A stretch of DNA of 64,000 bases. Source: an uncultured Lachnospiraceae bacterium. GTDB taxonomy: Bacteria > Bacillota > Clostridia > Lachnospirales > Lachnospiraceae. How positions within the stretch are numbered: the first letter of the stretch is position 1; the number at the start of each line of letters is the position of its first letter. The stretch covers positions 1-64,000 of the forward strand of contig CAJUHR010000023.1 of assembly GCA_910586255.1 (NCBI GenBank). The letters run 5' to 3'. A model generated the notes under the pieces. It made no database searches and was not told the origin of the DNA. It saw only the letters and a list, made by a program, of their open reading frames with translations. The translations under genes were made by a program, and so were the position numbers. Positions 7,278 through 15,115 of this stretch are shown here, in pieces.

Positions 7278-9434
7278 ATGGGAAAGTCACTATACATTGC
7301 CGAGAAGCCCAGCGTGGCCCAGCAGTTTGCAGCGGCACTGAAAATATCGGGCCGCAGGGCGGATGGCTATATAGAATCGGATGCGGCGATTGTGACCTGG
7401 TGCGTAGGTCATCTGGTCACCATGAGCTATCCGGAGGCCTATGACCCTGTTTATAAACGATGGAGTCTCCAGACCTTGCCCTTTTTGCCAAAGGAGTTTA
7501 AATATCAGGTGATAGAGGGAGTGTCCAAGCAGTTTCAGATTGTAAAAGGGCTTCTTACCCGGCTGGATGTGGATGTGATCTATATCTGCACCGACTCCGG
7601 GCGGGAGGGAGAATACATCTACCGCCTGGTGGATGAGATGGCAGGTGTAAAGGGAAAGGCCCGCAAGCGGGTATGGATTGATTCCCAGACGGAGGAGGAG
7701 ATCCTGCGGGGAATTAAAAACGCGAGGGATTGGTCAGTCTATGACAATCTGGCGTCCTCCGCCTATCTGAGGGCCAAGGAGGATTACCTGATGGGAATCA
7801 ATTTTTCCCGCCTCCTTACCTTAAAATACGGACCAATCATCTCCGGGTATATGAAAACCGAGCGGACAGTGCTTTCCGTAGGCCGGGTGATGACCTGCGT
7901 GCTGGGGATGGTGGTCCGGCGGGAGCGGGAGATCCGGGATTTCGTCAAGACACCTTTTTACAGGGTTATTGGCAGCTTTGAGCTAAACGGCATGTATTTT
8001 GACGGAGAGTGGAAAAGCGCGGAGGGTTCCCGGTATTTTCAATCCCCGTTTCTGTATAAGGAAAATGGCTTTAAGGAGAAAAAGCATGCAGAGGAGCTGA
8101 TCTGCACTCTTTTGAAAAACAAGCCTCTCACGGCGGTGGTATGTAAACTGGAAAAAAAGAAGGAGACCAAGAATCCGCCCCTGCTCTACAATCTGGCGGA
8201 GCTTCAAAATGACTGCTCTAAGATGTTTAAAATCAGCCCGGACGAGACTCTTCGGATTGTCCAGGAGCTGTATGAGAAAAAGCTGGTCACCTATCCCCGA
8301 ACCGATGCCCGGGTGCTGTCCACAGCAGTGGCCAAGGAAATTTATAAAAATATAGGAGGCCTTAAGAGCTTTCCGCCTGCAGGGCAGTTTGCGGCGGAGA
8401 TTCTGACTAAGGAAAGATTTAAGGGAATTGCAAAAAGCCGGTATGTCAATGACAAGCAGATCACGGACCACTATGCCATCATACCTACGGGCCAGGGTCT
8501 TGGCGTGCTGAGCCGGGTAGCGCCCTTGGGGGGAAAGGTCTATGAGCTGATTGTCAGACGGTTTTTGAGTATTTTCTATCCGGCTGCCGTCTATCAGAGA
8601 TATAGTCTCGAACTGGAAGCGGACCGGGAGCACTTTTTTGCAGGCTTTCGGGTGTTGAAGGAGCAGGGCTATTTGAAGGTGGCCGATGTGTCCCGGTTTA
8701 AGAAAAAGACGTCCGATGCGGGGAAAAATTTGCCGGAGGCCAGAGAGTCGGGCAGAAATGGAAAGGACGGGTCAGACAAGGATGAGGGAGAGAAGGGGGA
8801 TTCGGAACTGAATCGGAAGAATCAGGAGAACCCGGCCTTTATTGCTATGTTAGACACTTTGAGAAAGGGAGCGAAGCTTCCTGTCGCCGGCCTGTCCGTC
8901 AAAGAGGGAGAGACTTCTCCTCCCAAGCGGTATTCCTCCGGCTCCATGATTCTTGCTATGGAAAACGCCGGCCAGCTGATAGAGGACGAGGAGCTGCGGG
9001 CTCAGATTAAGGGCAGCGGTATTGGAACCAGCGCCACCCGGGCAGAGATATTGAAAAAGCTGGTGAATATTCAGTATCTGTCCTTAAACGGCAAGACCCA
9101 GATCATCACTCCTACGCTTTTGGGAGAACTGGTTTTTGATGTGGTGAATGCCTCCATCCGTCAGCTTTTGAATCCGGAGCTGACTGCCAGCTGGGAGAAG
9201 GGACTGACTTATGTGGCTGAGGGTACCATCACGCCGGAGGAGTACATGGAAAAGCTGGAGCGCTTTGTGTCTGGTCGCACCTACGGAGTCCTGAAGCTGA
9301 ACAATCAGTATAAGCTTCGGGAATATTTTGCAAAGACAGGGAAGAATTATGAGAGAAAGCCTGACCAGAGGAAAAACCAGTCAGGCAGCGGAGCCGCCAG
9401 AGTGGCCAGTGCTCCGGGCAAGAAGGAGGTTTGA
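7278..9434 (+). CDS. topB: DNA topoisomerase III (type IA)
   Basis: 718 residues. The TOPRIM domain starts at the N-terminus (SLYIAEKPSVAQQFAAAL), and the acidic pair lies in CTDSGREGEYIYR. The active-site tyrosine is in KKLVTYPRTDARVLS, and the later motif GIGTSATRAEIL is typical of TopB. The enzyme relaxes or decatenates single-stranded DNA. A charged, low-complexity insert of about 35 residues (around 480-515, rich in Lys, Asp, Glu and Gly) breaks the C-terminal third. No zinc-finger cysteines are seen at the C-terminus, which ends in a basic Lys/Arg/Gln tail. TopB homologues are also found on conjugative elements, but no element genes flank this one. Confidence 0.92.
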   Translation: MGKSLYIAEKPSVAQQFAAALKISGRRADGYIESDAAIVTWCVGHLVTMSYPEAYDPVYKRWSLQTLPFLPKEFKYQVIEGVSKQFQIVKGLLTRLDVDVIYICTDSGREGEYIYRLVDEMAGVKGKARKRVWIDSQTEEEILRGIKNARDWSVYDNLASSAYLRAKEDYLMGINFSRLLTLKYGPIISGYMKTERTVLSVGRVMTCVLGMVVRREREIRDFVKTPFYRVIGSFELNGMYFDGEWKSAEGSRYFQSPFLYKENGFKEKKHAEELICTLLKNKPLTAVVCKLEKKKETKNPPLLYNLAELQNDCSKMFKISPDETLRIVQELYEKKLVTYPRTDARVLSTAVAKEIYKNIGGLKSFPPAGQFAAEILTKERFKGIAKSRYVNDKQITDHYAIIPTGQGLGVLSRVAPLGGKVYELIVRRFLSIFYPAAVYQRYSLELEADREHFFAGFRVLKEQGYLKVADVSRFKKKTSDAGKNLPEARESGRNGKDGSDKDEGEKGDSELNRKNQENPAFIAMLDTLRKGAKLPVAGLSVKEGETSPPKRYSSGSMILAMENAGQLIEDEELRAQIKGSGIGTSATRAEILKKLVNIQYLSLNGKTQIITPTLLGELVFDVVNASIRQLLNPELTASWEKGLTYVAEGTITPEEYMEKLERFVSGRTYGVLKLNNQYKLREYFAKTGKNYERKPDQRKNQSGSGAARVASAPGKKEV

Positions 9435-9436
9435 TT

Positions 9437-10111
9437 ATGAAGAAAAGTGATATGAAGATCTGTGAGCTTTACAGCTTAGAGCACACCATGGCTAAGCCTT
9501 TGCTGGAGGAATACGAGTATCCATGGGAGGTGCTTCCCCGCATCGGAGAGTTTATAAGAAAGTTAGGAGAATCTCTTCCCAAAACTGAGTACGACAATCC
9601 CATGGAGGGTATCTGGATCCACAAAACGGCCAAGGTTGCTCCTACGGCCGGCATTATAGCGCCGGTGATCATAGGTCCGGCAGCTGAGATCCGCCACTGT
9701 GCATTTATCCGGGGCAAGGCCATCATTGGGGCAGGTGCTGTGGTGGGCAATTCCACAGAGCTTAAGAATGTGATTTTGTTTGACAATGTACAGGTGCCTC
9801 ACTACAATTATGTGGGGGATTCGGTTTTGGGATACAAGGCTCACATGGGGGCCGGCTCCATCACCTCCAATGTAAAATCAGACAAAAAGCTGGTGAAGGT
9901 TCATGGGGAAGACGGGGACATTGAGACAGGAATGAAGAAATTCGGCGCTATGATCGGTGATGAGGTGGAGGTGGGCTGCGGCTCTGTATTAAATCCCGGA
10001 ACTGTGATCGGAAAGAACACCAACATCTATCCGCTTTCCAGCGTCCGCAGGTGTGTGGATGCTTATTCCATCTACAAAAACCAGGGCGAGATTGCCGTAA
10101 AGGAGGAGTAA
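9437..10111 (+). CDS. Left-handed beta-helix (hexapeptide repeat) protein related to GlmU C-terminal domain
   Basis: 224 residues from the ATG at 9437, seven bases after AAGGAGG; an in-frame TTG at 9431 overlaps the topB stop and is less likely. The middle shows repeated [LIV]-G-x-x-x-x hexads (VAPTAGIIAPVIIGPAAEI, KAIIGAGAVVGNSTEL, GDEVEVGCGSVLNPGTVIG), the hallmark of trimeric left-handed beta-helix acyltransferases and of the GlmU C-terminal half. The N-terminal nucleotidyltransferase domain of GlmU is absent, so this is not a full GlmU. It may be a sugar N- or O-acetyltransferase acting on a nucleotide sugar. The substrate is unknown. Confidence 0.8.
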   Translation: MKKSDMKICELYSLEHTMAKPLLEEYEYPWEVLPRIGEFIRKLGESLPKTEYDNPMEGIWIHKTAKVAPTAGIIAPVIIGPAAEIRHCAFIRGKAIIGAGAVVGNSTELKNVILFDNVQVPHYNYVGDSVLGYKAHMGAGSITSNVKSDKKLVKVHGEDGDIETGMKKFGAMIGDEVEVGCGSVLNPGTVIGKNTNIYPLSSVRRCVDAYSIYKNQGEIAVKEE

Positions 10112-10187
10112 ACGAAAGAACCGTCCAGAAACAGAATCCTTCTGAAACGGGAATATGCTAAGGCAAAACGAACCAAGAGGGAATAGA

Positions 10188-10244
10188 AAAAGGGCTGTCG
10201 CAAAATGATGCTTATTATAGCAGCTGATTTGCGTCAGTCCTTTT
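10188..10244. other. Imperfect inverted repeat downstream of the hexapeptide-protein gene
   Basis: AAAAGGGCTGTCGCAAA (10188-10204) pairs with TTTGCGTCAGTCCTTTT (10228-10244) at 15 of 17 positions around a loop of about 23 nt. It may be a transcript-end structure or the remnant of a small repeat element. Confidence 0.5.
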
Positions 10245-10264
10245 GTGTCTATATGTTGCGGGGG

Positions 10265-10288
10265 GGGGTGCCTGACGGCACACCTTTT
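10265..10288 (+). terminator. Rho-independent terminator, forward strand
   Basis: GGTGCC, a TGAC loop and GGCACACC followed by TTTTT form a short GC-rich hairpin with a T-run on the forward strand. It would end transcription from the topB and hexapeptide-protein genes and it abuts the end of upp on the other strand. Confidence 0.6.
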
Positions 10289-10917
10289 TAACGGGTGCCG
10301 AAAATTCGGTCTCCGGCATCGCCTAGGCCGGGACAGATATAGGCATTTTCATTGAGACAGCGGTCCAGATGACCAATGTAGAGCTGGATATCGGGATGAG
10401 CGTCCCGGAGACGCTTCACACCTTCCGGGGCAGCGATAATGGACATAAATTTAATGTTTCGGCCTCCATGCTCTTTGATAAAATCCACGGCGGCCACAGC
10501 GGAACCACCAGTGGCCAGCATGGGATCGGTGACCACGATGGTTCTCAACTCAATGGGGGTGGGGAGCTTACAGTAGTATTCATGGGGCTCATGGGTAGTC
10601 TCATCCCGATACAGGCCGATATGGCCAACCTTGGCGCTGGGAACCAGGGCAAGGATGCCGTTTACCATACCCAGGCCGGCCCGAAGAATGGGAACCACAG
10701 CCAGCTTTTTGCCGGAGATCATGGGGGTCATGCAGGTTTCAATGGGAGTCTCCACCTGGACGTCCTCCACAGGAAGATCCCGCAGGGCCTCATATCCCAT
10801 TAGCATGGCAATCTCCTCGATCAGAGAACGAAATTCATTAGTACCTGTTTTTTTGTCTCGAAGGATAGAGATTTTGTGCTGGATCAGCGGGTGATTGATG
10901 ATGGTTACATTTTCCAT
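10288..10917 (-). CDS. upp: Uracil phosphoribosyltransferase
   Basis: 209 residues from the ATG at 10917, preceded by AAAGGA; a longer upstream reading frame would add an N-terminus not seen in the family. The enzyme converts uracil and PRPP to UMP in pyrimidine salvage. The PRPP-binding motif VVTDPMLATGGSAVAAVDF and the uracil-binding C-terminus YICPGLGDAGDRIFGT are both present. The N-terminal stretch HPLIQHKISILRDKKTG is typical. Length equals the standard enzyme, and a good promoter lies directly upstream. Confidence 0.97.
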   Translation of the reverse strand: MENVTIINHPLIQHKISILRDKKTGTNEFRSLIEEIAMLMGYEALRDLPVEDVQVETPIETCMTPMISGKKLAVVPILRAGLGMVNGILALVPSAKVGHIGLYRDETTHEPHEYYCKLPTPIELRTIVVTDPMLATGGSAVAAVDFIKEHGGRNIKFMSIIAAPEGVKRLRDAHPDIQLYIGHLDRCLNENAYICPGLGDAGDRIFGTR

Positions 10918-10954
10918 AAGTGTTATCCTTTCTCGTATTTTATATTCTGCTTCT

Positions 10955-10983
10955 ATTATACATGCCCAATCAAGGCTTGTCAT
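10955..10983 (-). promoter_or_regulatory. Promoter for upp
   Basis: On the reverse strand, ATGACA (10983-10978), a 17-bp spacer and TATAAT (10960-10955), about 40 bp upstream of the upp start. It sits in the 83-bp gap after the lipoprotein gene, so upp can be transcribed separately. Confidence 0.7.
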
Positions 10984-11000
10984 CCCTCAATCGCAACCTT

Positions 11001-11855
11001 CTACTTATTGTCCGGAGCAAACATCACAATTGCATAATCTCCCAGCTCATGAGGCACCGGTATGGAGAAGTAGATCACGCCCTGGTGCTCATAGCTGAAT
11101 ACCTTTGGAAAATCTCCCTCAAAAGGAAAATCCGCATTGGAAAACATCTCGGTGTAGTCCTCTAAGCTGATATCGTTCTTTACATCTGTCAGACCGGCCT
11201 TTTTTTCGCTGCTGACATTGTAAAAGGTGCAGTCGCCAGACAGCACATAGCCTGCCATGGTGTAGGGATCGGCGAAATGGTCAAAGCCGATATCTGACAC
11301 ATTGGGCACATCAATGGTATTGCTGTACATGATGTTCACAGGTGCGGCATCGTCTTTTTTGGCCAGTGTGCCGGTGTAAAGGACCGTGATCCGGTTGCGG
11401 TCGGCAGAGAGGACCTTGCAGGATACATTGAGGGAATCCTCCGTGTCATCGATTTGCCAGGCATCCAGCACGGAGAGAGCGTTTTTCTTTAAGAGAGCGT
11501 CAATAGCTGAGGATTTTTGTGTATCCTCCATGTTGACCAGAGAGGGATAGCTGATGGAAACCTTGCCGGAGGAGTAGGTGTTTGATTTGGTGGTCATCTT
11601 TTTGTTGGTGACCTTGGAAGACTCCTGGGTTGCGGAGGCAGCCTCCGCTGTCTCCCGGGAGCTGGTCTCCGGCTCCGAATCCCGGGTGGGGGCCGCAGAA
11701 GAGGCCATGGTCTCGGCAGAGGTGGTGTGTGTGCTGCTTAAGTCAATCTTTTCCGGGGATTTCTTACAGCCGGCAGTCAAAATAACCGCTGTCAGGGCCA
11801 CGGCGTACAGAGCGGCAGCTTTATGGAAACGTATAGCTTTGTCAGAATTTATCAT
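11001..11855 (-). CDS. Lipoprotein with PdaC/DUF4163-like extracellular domain
   Basis: 284 residues starting after GAGGAGGAATCACC. A lipoprotein signal (ALTAVILTAGC, Cys about residue 29) is followed by a Ser/Thr/Glu-rich linker of about 60 residues. The globular part begins at VSISYPSLVNMED and ends with HQGVIYFSIPVPHELGDY, which resembles the DUF4163-DUF3298 pair found in PdaC/RsiV-like extracellular proteins. No deacetylase catalytic domain is present, so this is a binding or sensing protein on the outer face of the membrane. The gene sits between upp and the LytTR regulator gene on the same strand; a link to either is unproven. Confidence 0.65.
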   Translation of the reverse strand: MINSDKAIRFHKAAALYAVALTAVILTAGCKKSPEKIDLSSTHTTSAETMASSAAPTRDSEPETSSRETAEAASATQESSKVTNKKMTTKSNTYSSGKVSISYPSLVNMEDTQKSSAIDALLKKNALSVLDAWQIDDTEDSLNVSCKVLSADRNRITVLYTGTLAKKDDAAPVNIMYSNTIDVPNVSDIGFDHFADPYTMAGYVLSGDCTFYNVSSEKKAGLTDVKNDISLEDYTEMFSNADFPFEGDFPKVFSYEHQGVIYFSIPVPHELGDYAIVMFAPDNK

Positions 11856-11964
11856 CGGTGATTCCTCCTCATATCTGTTTGTGATTACTGTTATTATAAA
11901 TGATATGGAAGAAAATAGGTATTAAAAAAATCTTACTTTTTCAAATATCCCGAAAACCGGCGCG

Positions 11965-12000
11965 AAAAAAAAAGACAGGGTAAGATGGTTATCTGTCCCC
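11965..12000 (-). terminator. Terminator of the LytTR regulator gene
   Basis: Read on the reverse strand, GACAG and CTGTC form a short stem with a 14-nt loop, followed by nine T residues. It comes directly after the regulator stop codon. The stem is weak, but the T-run is clear. Confidence 0.5.
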
Positions 12001-12003
12001 TGT

Positions 12004-12753
12004 TTATAAGTGCCTTCTGGTTCGGGCAAAAACATAGTCTGCATAGGTGATCTGCATCTGCTTGCGGCGGGAGCGGCTGATGGGAATTTTCAAATTGCCT
12101 TTTAAGAAAACCGTGTCCGAATCGACCGCTGTGGCCTTTTCCAGATTTACCACGTAACCGCGGCAGCAGACGGGAAATTGAAGCATCAAAAACCGCTCTC
12201 TGGTCTCGTCCATAGCGTCAAGCTGGTCCAGAAAGCTTTCAAGAGTCATATAGGAACGGCACATTGCCTGTCCGTCCAGATAGATCTCAAGAAAATGTCC
12301 TGCCGAGCGCACATAGAGGATATCATCCAAAAGAATACGCCGGGATATACGGTTTTCCTTCACTTCTATGTACCGCTGAGCATGAAAGCGGAGAATAATC
12401 CGCGTCATGACGGAATCTACCTGCTGGGAAAGGATCGGCTTTACAAGATAATCCATGGCCTGTACCCGGTAGCCCTCTAAAGCGTAGCTCTCCTCGGAAG
12501 TGACGAAGATAATGGCGCACCAGGAGGAAGAATTACGAATCTGATAGGCAATATCCATTCCGGAAATGCCTTCCATCCAGATGTCTAAAAATACGGCAAA
12601 ATAACGGCTCGGCGTGAAGCTCTGCAAAAAATCATATCCGTTAGAAAAAGTTTGTATCTGGCAGGCAATCTGCTTGGATTCCAGAAATTGATGGATTATC
12701 CGGGAGAGCAGACCACAGTCATACTCTAGGTCGTCTACAATCGCTATTTCCAT
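12004..12753 (-). CDS. LytTR-family response regulator
   Basis: 249 residues. The start at 12753 (MEIAIVDDLEYD) is chosen because GGGAGG lies 9 bases upstream; an in-frame ATG at 12762 abuts that site. The receiver domain (about 1-120) has the acidic pocket (VDDLE), the phospho-acceptor Asp in AVFLDIWMEG, a Thr switch (IIFVTSEES) and the Lys of DYLVKP. The C-terminal domain (about 135-245, YIEVKENRISRRILLDDILY onward) is a LytTR DNA-binding domain. No histidine kinase gene is adjacent, so it is an orphan in this window. Its upstream region holds one copy of a 68-bp element whose second copy sits before the gene at 40313, which makes it the best candidate regulator of both long gene sets. Confidence 0.93.
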   Translation of the reverse strand: MEIAIVDDLEYDCGLLSRIIHQFLESKQIACQIQTFSNGYDFLQSFTPSRYFAVFLDIWMEGISGMDIAYQIRNSSSWCAIIFVTSEESYALEGYRVQAMDYLVKPILSQQVDSVMTRIILRFHAQRYIEVKENRISRRILLDDILYVRSAGHFLEIYLDGQAMCRSYMTLESFLDQLDAMDETRERFLMLQFPVCCRGYVVNLEKATAVDSDTVFLKGNLKIPISRSRRKQMQITYADYVFARTRRHL

Positions 12754-12805
12754 ACCATACATCCTCCCTTTTTTAATAATACCACAAAGCTGACAGTTTA
12801 TACAT

Positions 12806-12873
12806 TACCATTCATGCGAAAAAAAGACAGTTGGTGAAGGGTCTATTGCCAACAGGATTTATAAAATGGTATC
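12806..12873 (+). promoter_or_regulatory. 68-bp regulatory element, copy 1 (LytTR-like boxes plus promoter block)
   Basis: This element matches 40148-40215 at 63 of 68 positions without gaps and in the same orientation. It contains ACCATTCAT (12807-12815) and ACAGTTGGT (12827-12835), two 9-mers that fit the LytTR half-site consensus fully (second) or with one mismatch (first), 11 bp apart. Ten bases further come TTGCCA (12846-12851), an 18-bp spacer and TATCTT (12870-12875). Outer ends are inverted (TACCATT/AATGGTA). It lies 70 bp before the RsbW-like gene and 53 bp before the divergent LytTR regulator gene. Confidence 0.75.
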
Positions 12874-12942
12874 TTAGTGCTATATAGGGATTTTGTGTTT
12901 TAAGTCTCTCCCTGTCGAATTTTGGAGAAAGAAGGTCGGGCT

Positions 12943-13410
12943 ATGAAGGAGCTTAATGTACCAGCCAGTATGGATTTCTGGAAACCGGTTTACGACTGGC
13001 TTTCTGCGGTTATTCTTCCCTGGGGCTGCAAGGAGCAGACCATGAGACAGATCGGCATTGCAGTGGAGGAGCTCTTTACAAATATAGCCAGTTATGCATA
13101 TGAGAGGGACGGAAAGCGGGAGACAGAGGGGAATGAGGAGACAGGAGGACTAAGAGAGCTTCCTTCCTCAAAGAGACGGATTCTGGTGGAGGCGCAGGTG
13201 GGCGGCAGTCCGCCAAAGGTCTCGGTAAGGCTTACGGACTGGGGCGCGCCCTTTGACCCTTTTCAGAGAAAGGATCCGGATTTTCAGATTCCCTTTGATG
13301 AGCGGCCTGTGGGCGGGCTGGGAATCTATATGGTGAAGCAGTTTATGGACAATGTCAAATATGAGCGTCTGGACGGCTGCAATCGGATTACAGTGGAAAA
13401 AAACTTGTGA
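12943..13410 (+). CDS. RsbW/SpoIIAB-like anti-sigma-type serine kinase
   Basis: 155 residues from ATG 12943; an in-frame TTG at 12922 would add seven residues. It is a single GHKL ATPase domain with the N-box AVEELFTNIASYAY, the G1 box LTDWGAPFDP and the G2 box RPVGGLGIYMVKQFMD. A charged insert of about 25 residues lies between the N and G1 boxes. The family binds a sigma factor or other partner and phosphorylates a STAS-domain antagonist. A STAS gene lies two genes downstream, and a SpoIIE-type phosphatase gene is at 52671, so a full partner-switching set exists in the window. No sigma factor gene is in the operon, so its target is unknown. It is the first gene after the 68-bp element. Confidence 0.88.
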   Translation: MKELNVPASMDFWKPVYDWLSAVILPWGCKEQTMRQIGIAVEELFTNIASYAYERDGKRETEGNEETGGLRELPSSKRRILVEAQVGGSPPKVSVRLTDWGAPFDPFQRKDPDFQIPFDERPVGGLGIYMVKQFMDNVKYERLDGCNRITVEKNL

Positions 13411-13422
13411 CAGGAGGCGGGA

Positions 13423-13887
13423 ATGGGCAGATTTTACGGGACCCAGGACTATGAGAGCCTGGTCTTTGATGAGGAAGGTCCCTCTGAGGAGGAGGTTTTC
13501 GCCGGGGAGCTGAATCCAGGGCCGGAGGAGGAATGGGTCTTTGAGGAGCTGGACAGTCCGGACGGGGAGTGGAGCCCGGAGGAGCTGCCCTCAGAGATTT
13601 TGCAGGAGTTGTCGGATGAAGATTTTCCTCCTCTTATGGTGAGCCTGGTGATGGAGGACGGAAGCCGGCTCCGGTATGAGGCCATGGGAATTTTTATGGT
13701 GGGGGACTGCCAGTATATGGCGCTTCATCCGGAAGGGGAGGCCCGGGAAGGAGATATACCGGTGGAGCTTATGCGCTATACAAAAGGACCGGAGGATGAA
13801 CTGGAGCTTCTTCCCATTGAGAACGAGGAGGAGTTTGCTGATGCCAGCCGGGCTTTTTATCAAATGCTTGGAGACGGATCGGCATAA
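13423..13887 (+). CDS. DUF1292-family acidic protein
   Basis: 154 residues, highly acidic in the first 65. The C-terminal part follows the DUF1292 pattern: a beta-strand with a predicted small domain (LVMEDGSRLRYEAMGIFMVG), then DCQYMALHP and the acidic ELLPIENEEEFADASRAF. DUF1292 proteins are common in Firmicutes and have no known function. Its place between the RsbW-like kinase and STAS genes (12-bp and 78-bp gaps) suggests a role in that switch, which is inference. Confidence 0.75.
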   Translation: MGRFYGTQDYESLVFDEEGPSEEEVFAGELNPGPEEEWVFEELDSPDGEWSPEELPSEILQELSDEDFPPLMVSLVMEDGSRLRYEAMGIFMVGDCQYMALHPEGEAREGDIPVELMRYTKGPEDELELLPIENEEEFADASRAFYQMLGDGSA

Positions 13888-13965
13888 TGAAGCAGCCCAA
13901 AGCAGCAACGGACAGCCCGGATAAAGAGAAAAGTAAAGAGGATTAGATAGAAAAAGGAGACAGAG

Positions 13966-14241
13966 ATGACGGAGATTAAGACAGCAAAGAAAATAGACGC
14001 TTCCACAGCGCCTGCCCTGGACAAGGAGCTTAAGGGTCTTTTGGCAGGAGGCGAGACGGAGCTGGTGGTGGATATGAGCGACACCACTTACATATCCTCG
14101 GTGGGACTTAGGGCCTTTGCATCTGCCCAGAAGAAAGTCAACGCGGTGGGAGGATCTATGATCCTGGCCCATGCCCAGCCCTGCATCATCGAGATTTTTG
14201 AGGTGACCGGCTTTGGAGGCGTGGTGACCTTTGAGACGTAG
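13966..14241 (+). CDS. STAS-domain anti-sigma-factor antagonist (RsbV/SpoIIAA-like)
   Basis: 91 residues, a lone STAS domain. The phosphorylation region is TYISSVGLRAF; Ser45 aligns with the serine phosphorylated in SpoIIAA and RsbV. It should bind the RsbW-like kinase encoded upstream when unphosphorylated and release its target. The SpoIIE-type phosphatase encoded at 52671 is the likely enzyme that reactivates it. It shares one transcript direction with the secretion genes downstream; the next gene starts 25 bp after its stop. Confidence 0.92.
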   Translation: MTEIKTAKKIDASTAPALDKELKGLLAGGETELVVDMSDTTYISSVGLRAFASAQKKVNAVGGSMILAHAQPCIIEIFEVTGFGGVVTFET

Positions 14242-14266
14242 CTGGAAAGAAGCAAAGGAGGACAGG

Positions 14267-15115
14267 ATGAAAAAGCCTGAAGAGGCTTCCGGCCTGACCT
14301 GGCAGCAGCAGGTATGGCAGGGGTTAACCACTCTGGGCGGGTCATTGGGGGCTCTGGCGCTTTACCTTGTTATACCGGCTCTGCTTATGTGTGTGGGAAT
14401 GATTTTCCAGAAGGGCCGGGACGGGGCGAGCATGGCGGACTTAAGCGGGAATTTTTATTATACCCTGGGCATTTTGACTACCTTTTGGATTCTGTGGAGG
14501 AGAAGCAAAAAGAGAGGGAGTATCCTGTGGGAGGAGACTACTCTCTTTTTCCGGGAGAGAAGCGACAGACGCCTTTTGCTGCTTTTCGGAACCGGCTTTG
14601 GCTGCAGCCTTTTATTTTCCGGGATTCTTACACTGGTTCCTTTTCCGGCGGTGCTGATGGACGGCTATGTGAGTGCTGCGGACGGGGTGGAGGCAGGGAC
14701 GGATCTTTTTCTGGCCTTTCTTTCCACCATGGCGCTGGCGCCGGTGATGGAGGAGATCGTTTTCAGGGGATATATGCTGGGCGGGCTTTTGAAGGGGTTT
14801 GAGGAGCAGAGGGCGATTCTTATCAGTGCAGGGATCTTTGCCCTGTGCCATATTTCCTTTTTGTGGATGATTTATGCCTTTCTGATGGGAATATTTCTGG
14901 CCCGGGTGTCGGTGCGTGAGGACAATATTTTGTATTCCGTGGCTCTGCATATGGGGTTTAACGCCACAGTGCTGCCCTTGTGGGTGTTAAACCGAAGCGG
15001 GATTTTTGAGAGCGCCTGGGTGGGCCCGGCGTGTAAGCTGGCTGTGGGGCTTGGCGGTTATTTGCTGGCATCCCGACTTTATGGGAGGTACAGGAAGGAG
15101 GAGCTTTGTGATTAA
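14267..15115 (+). CDS. CPBP-family intramembrane metalloprotease
   Basis: 282 residues from ATG 14267, which has AAAGGAGG; the longer in-frame start at 14231 overlaps the STAS gene and lacks one. Six to eight hydrophobic helices are visible. The three conserved motifs of the CAAX-protease/bacteriocin-processing (Abi) family are present: EE in MEEIVFRGYMLGG, His in ALCHISFLW and HxxxN in LHMGFNATVLP. Such proteins cleave within or near the membrane or give self-protection against peptides. It overlaps the start of virD4 by eight bases, so it is translationally linked to the secretion genes. Its substrate is unknown; a pilin-like or signal-bearing protein from the same operon is one possibility. 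Confidence 0.85.
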   Translation: MKKPEEASGLTWQQQVWQGLTTLGGSLGALALYLVIPALLMCVGMIFQKGRDGASMADLSGNFYYTLGILTTFWILWRRSKKRGSILWEETTLFFRERSDRRLLLLFGTGFGCSLLFSGILTLVPFPAVLMDGYVSAADGVEAGTDLFLAFLSTMALAPVMEEIVFRGYMLGGLLKGFEEQRAILISAGIFALCHISFLWMIYAFLMGIFLARVSVREDNILYSVALHMGFNATVLPLWVLNRSGIFESAWVGPACKLAVGLGGYLLASRLYGRYRKEELCD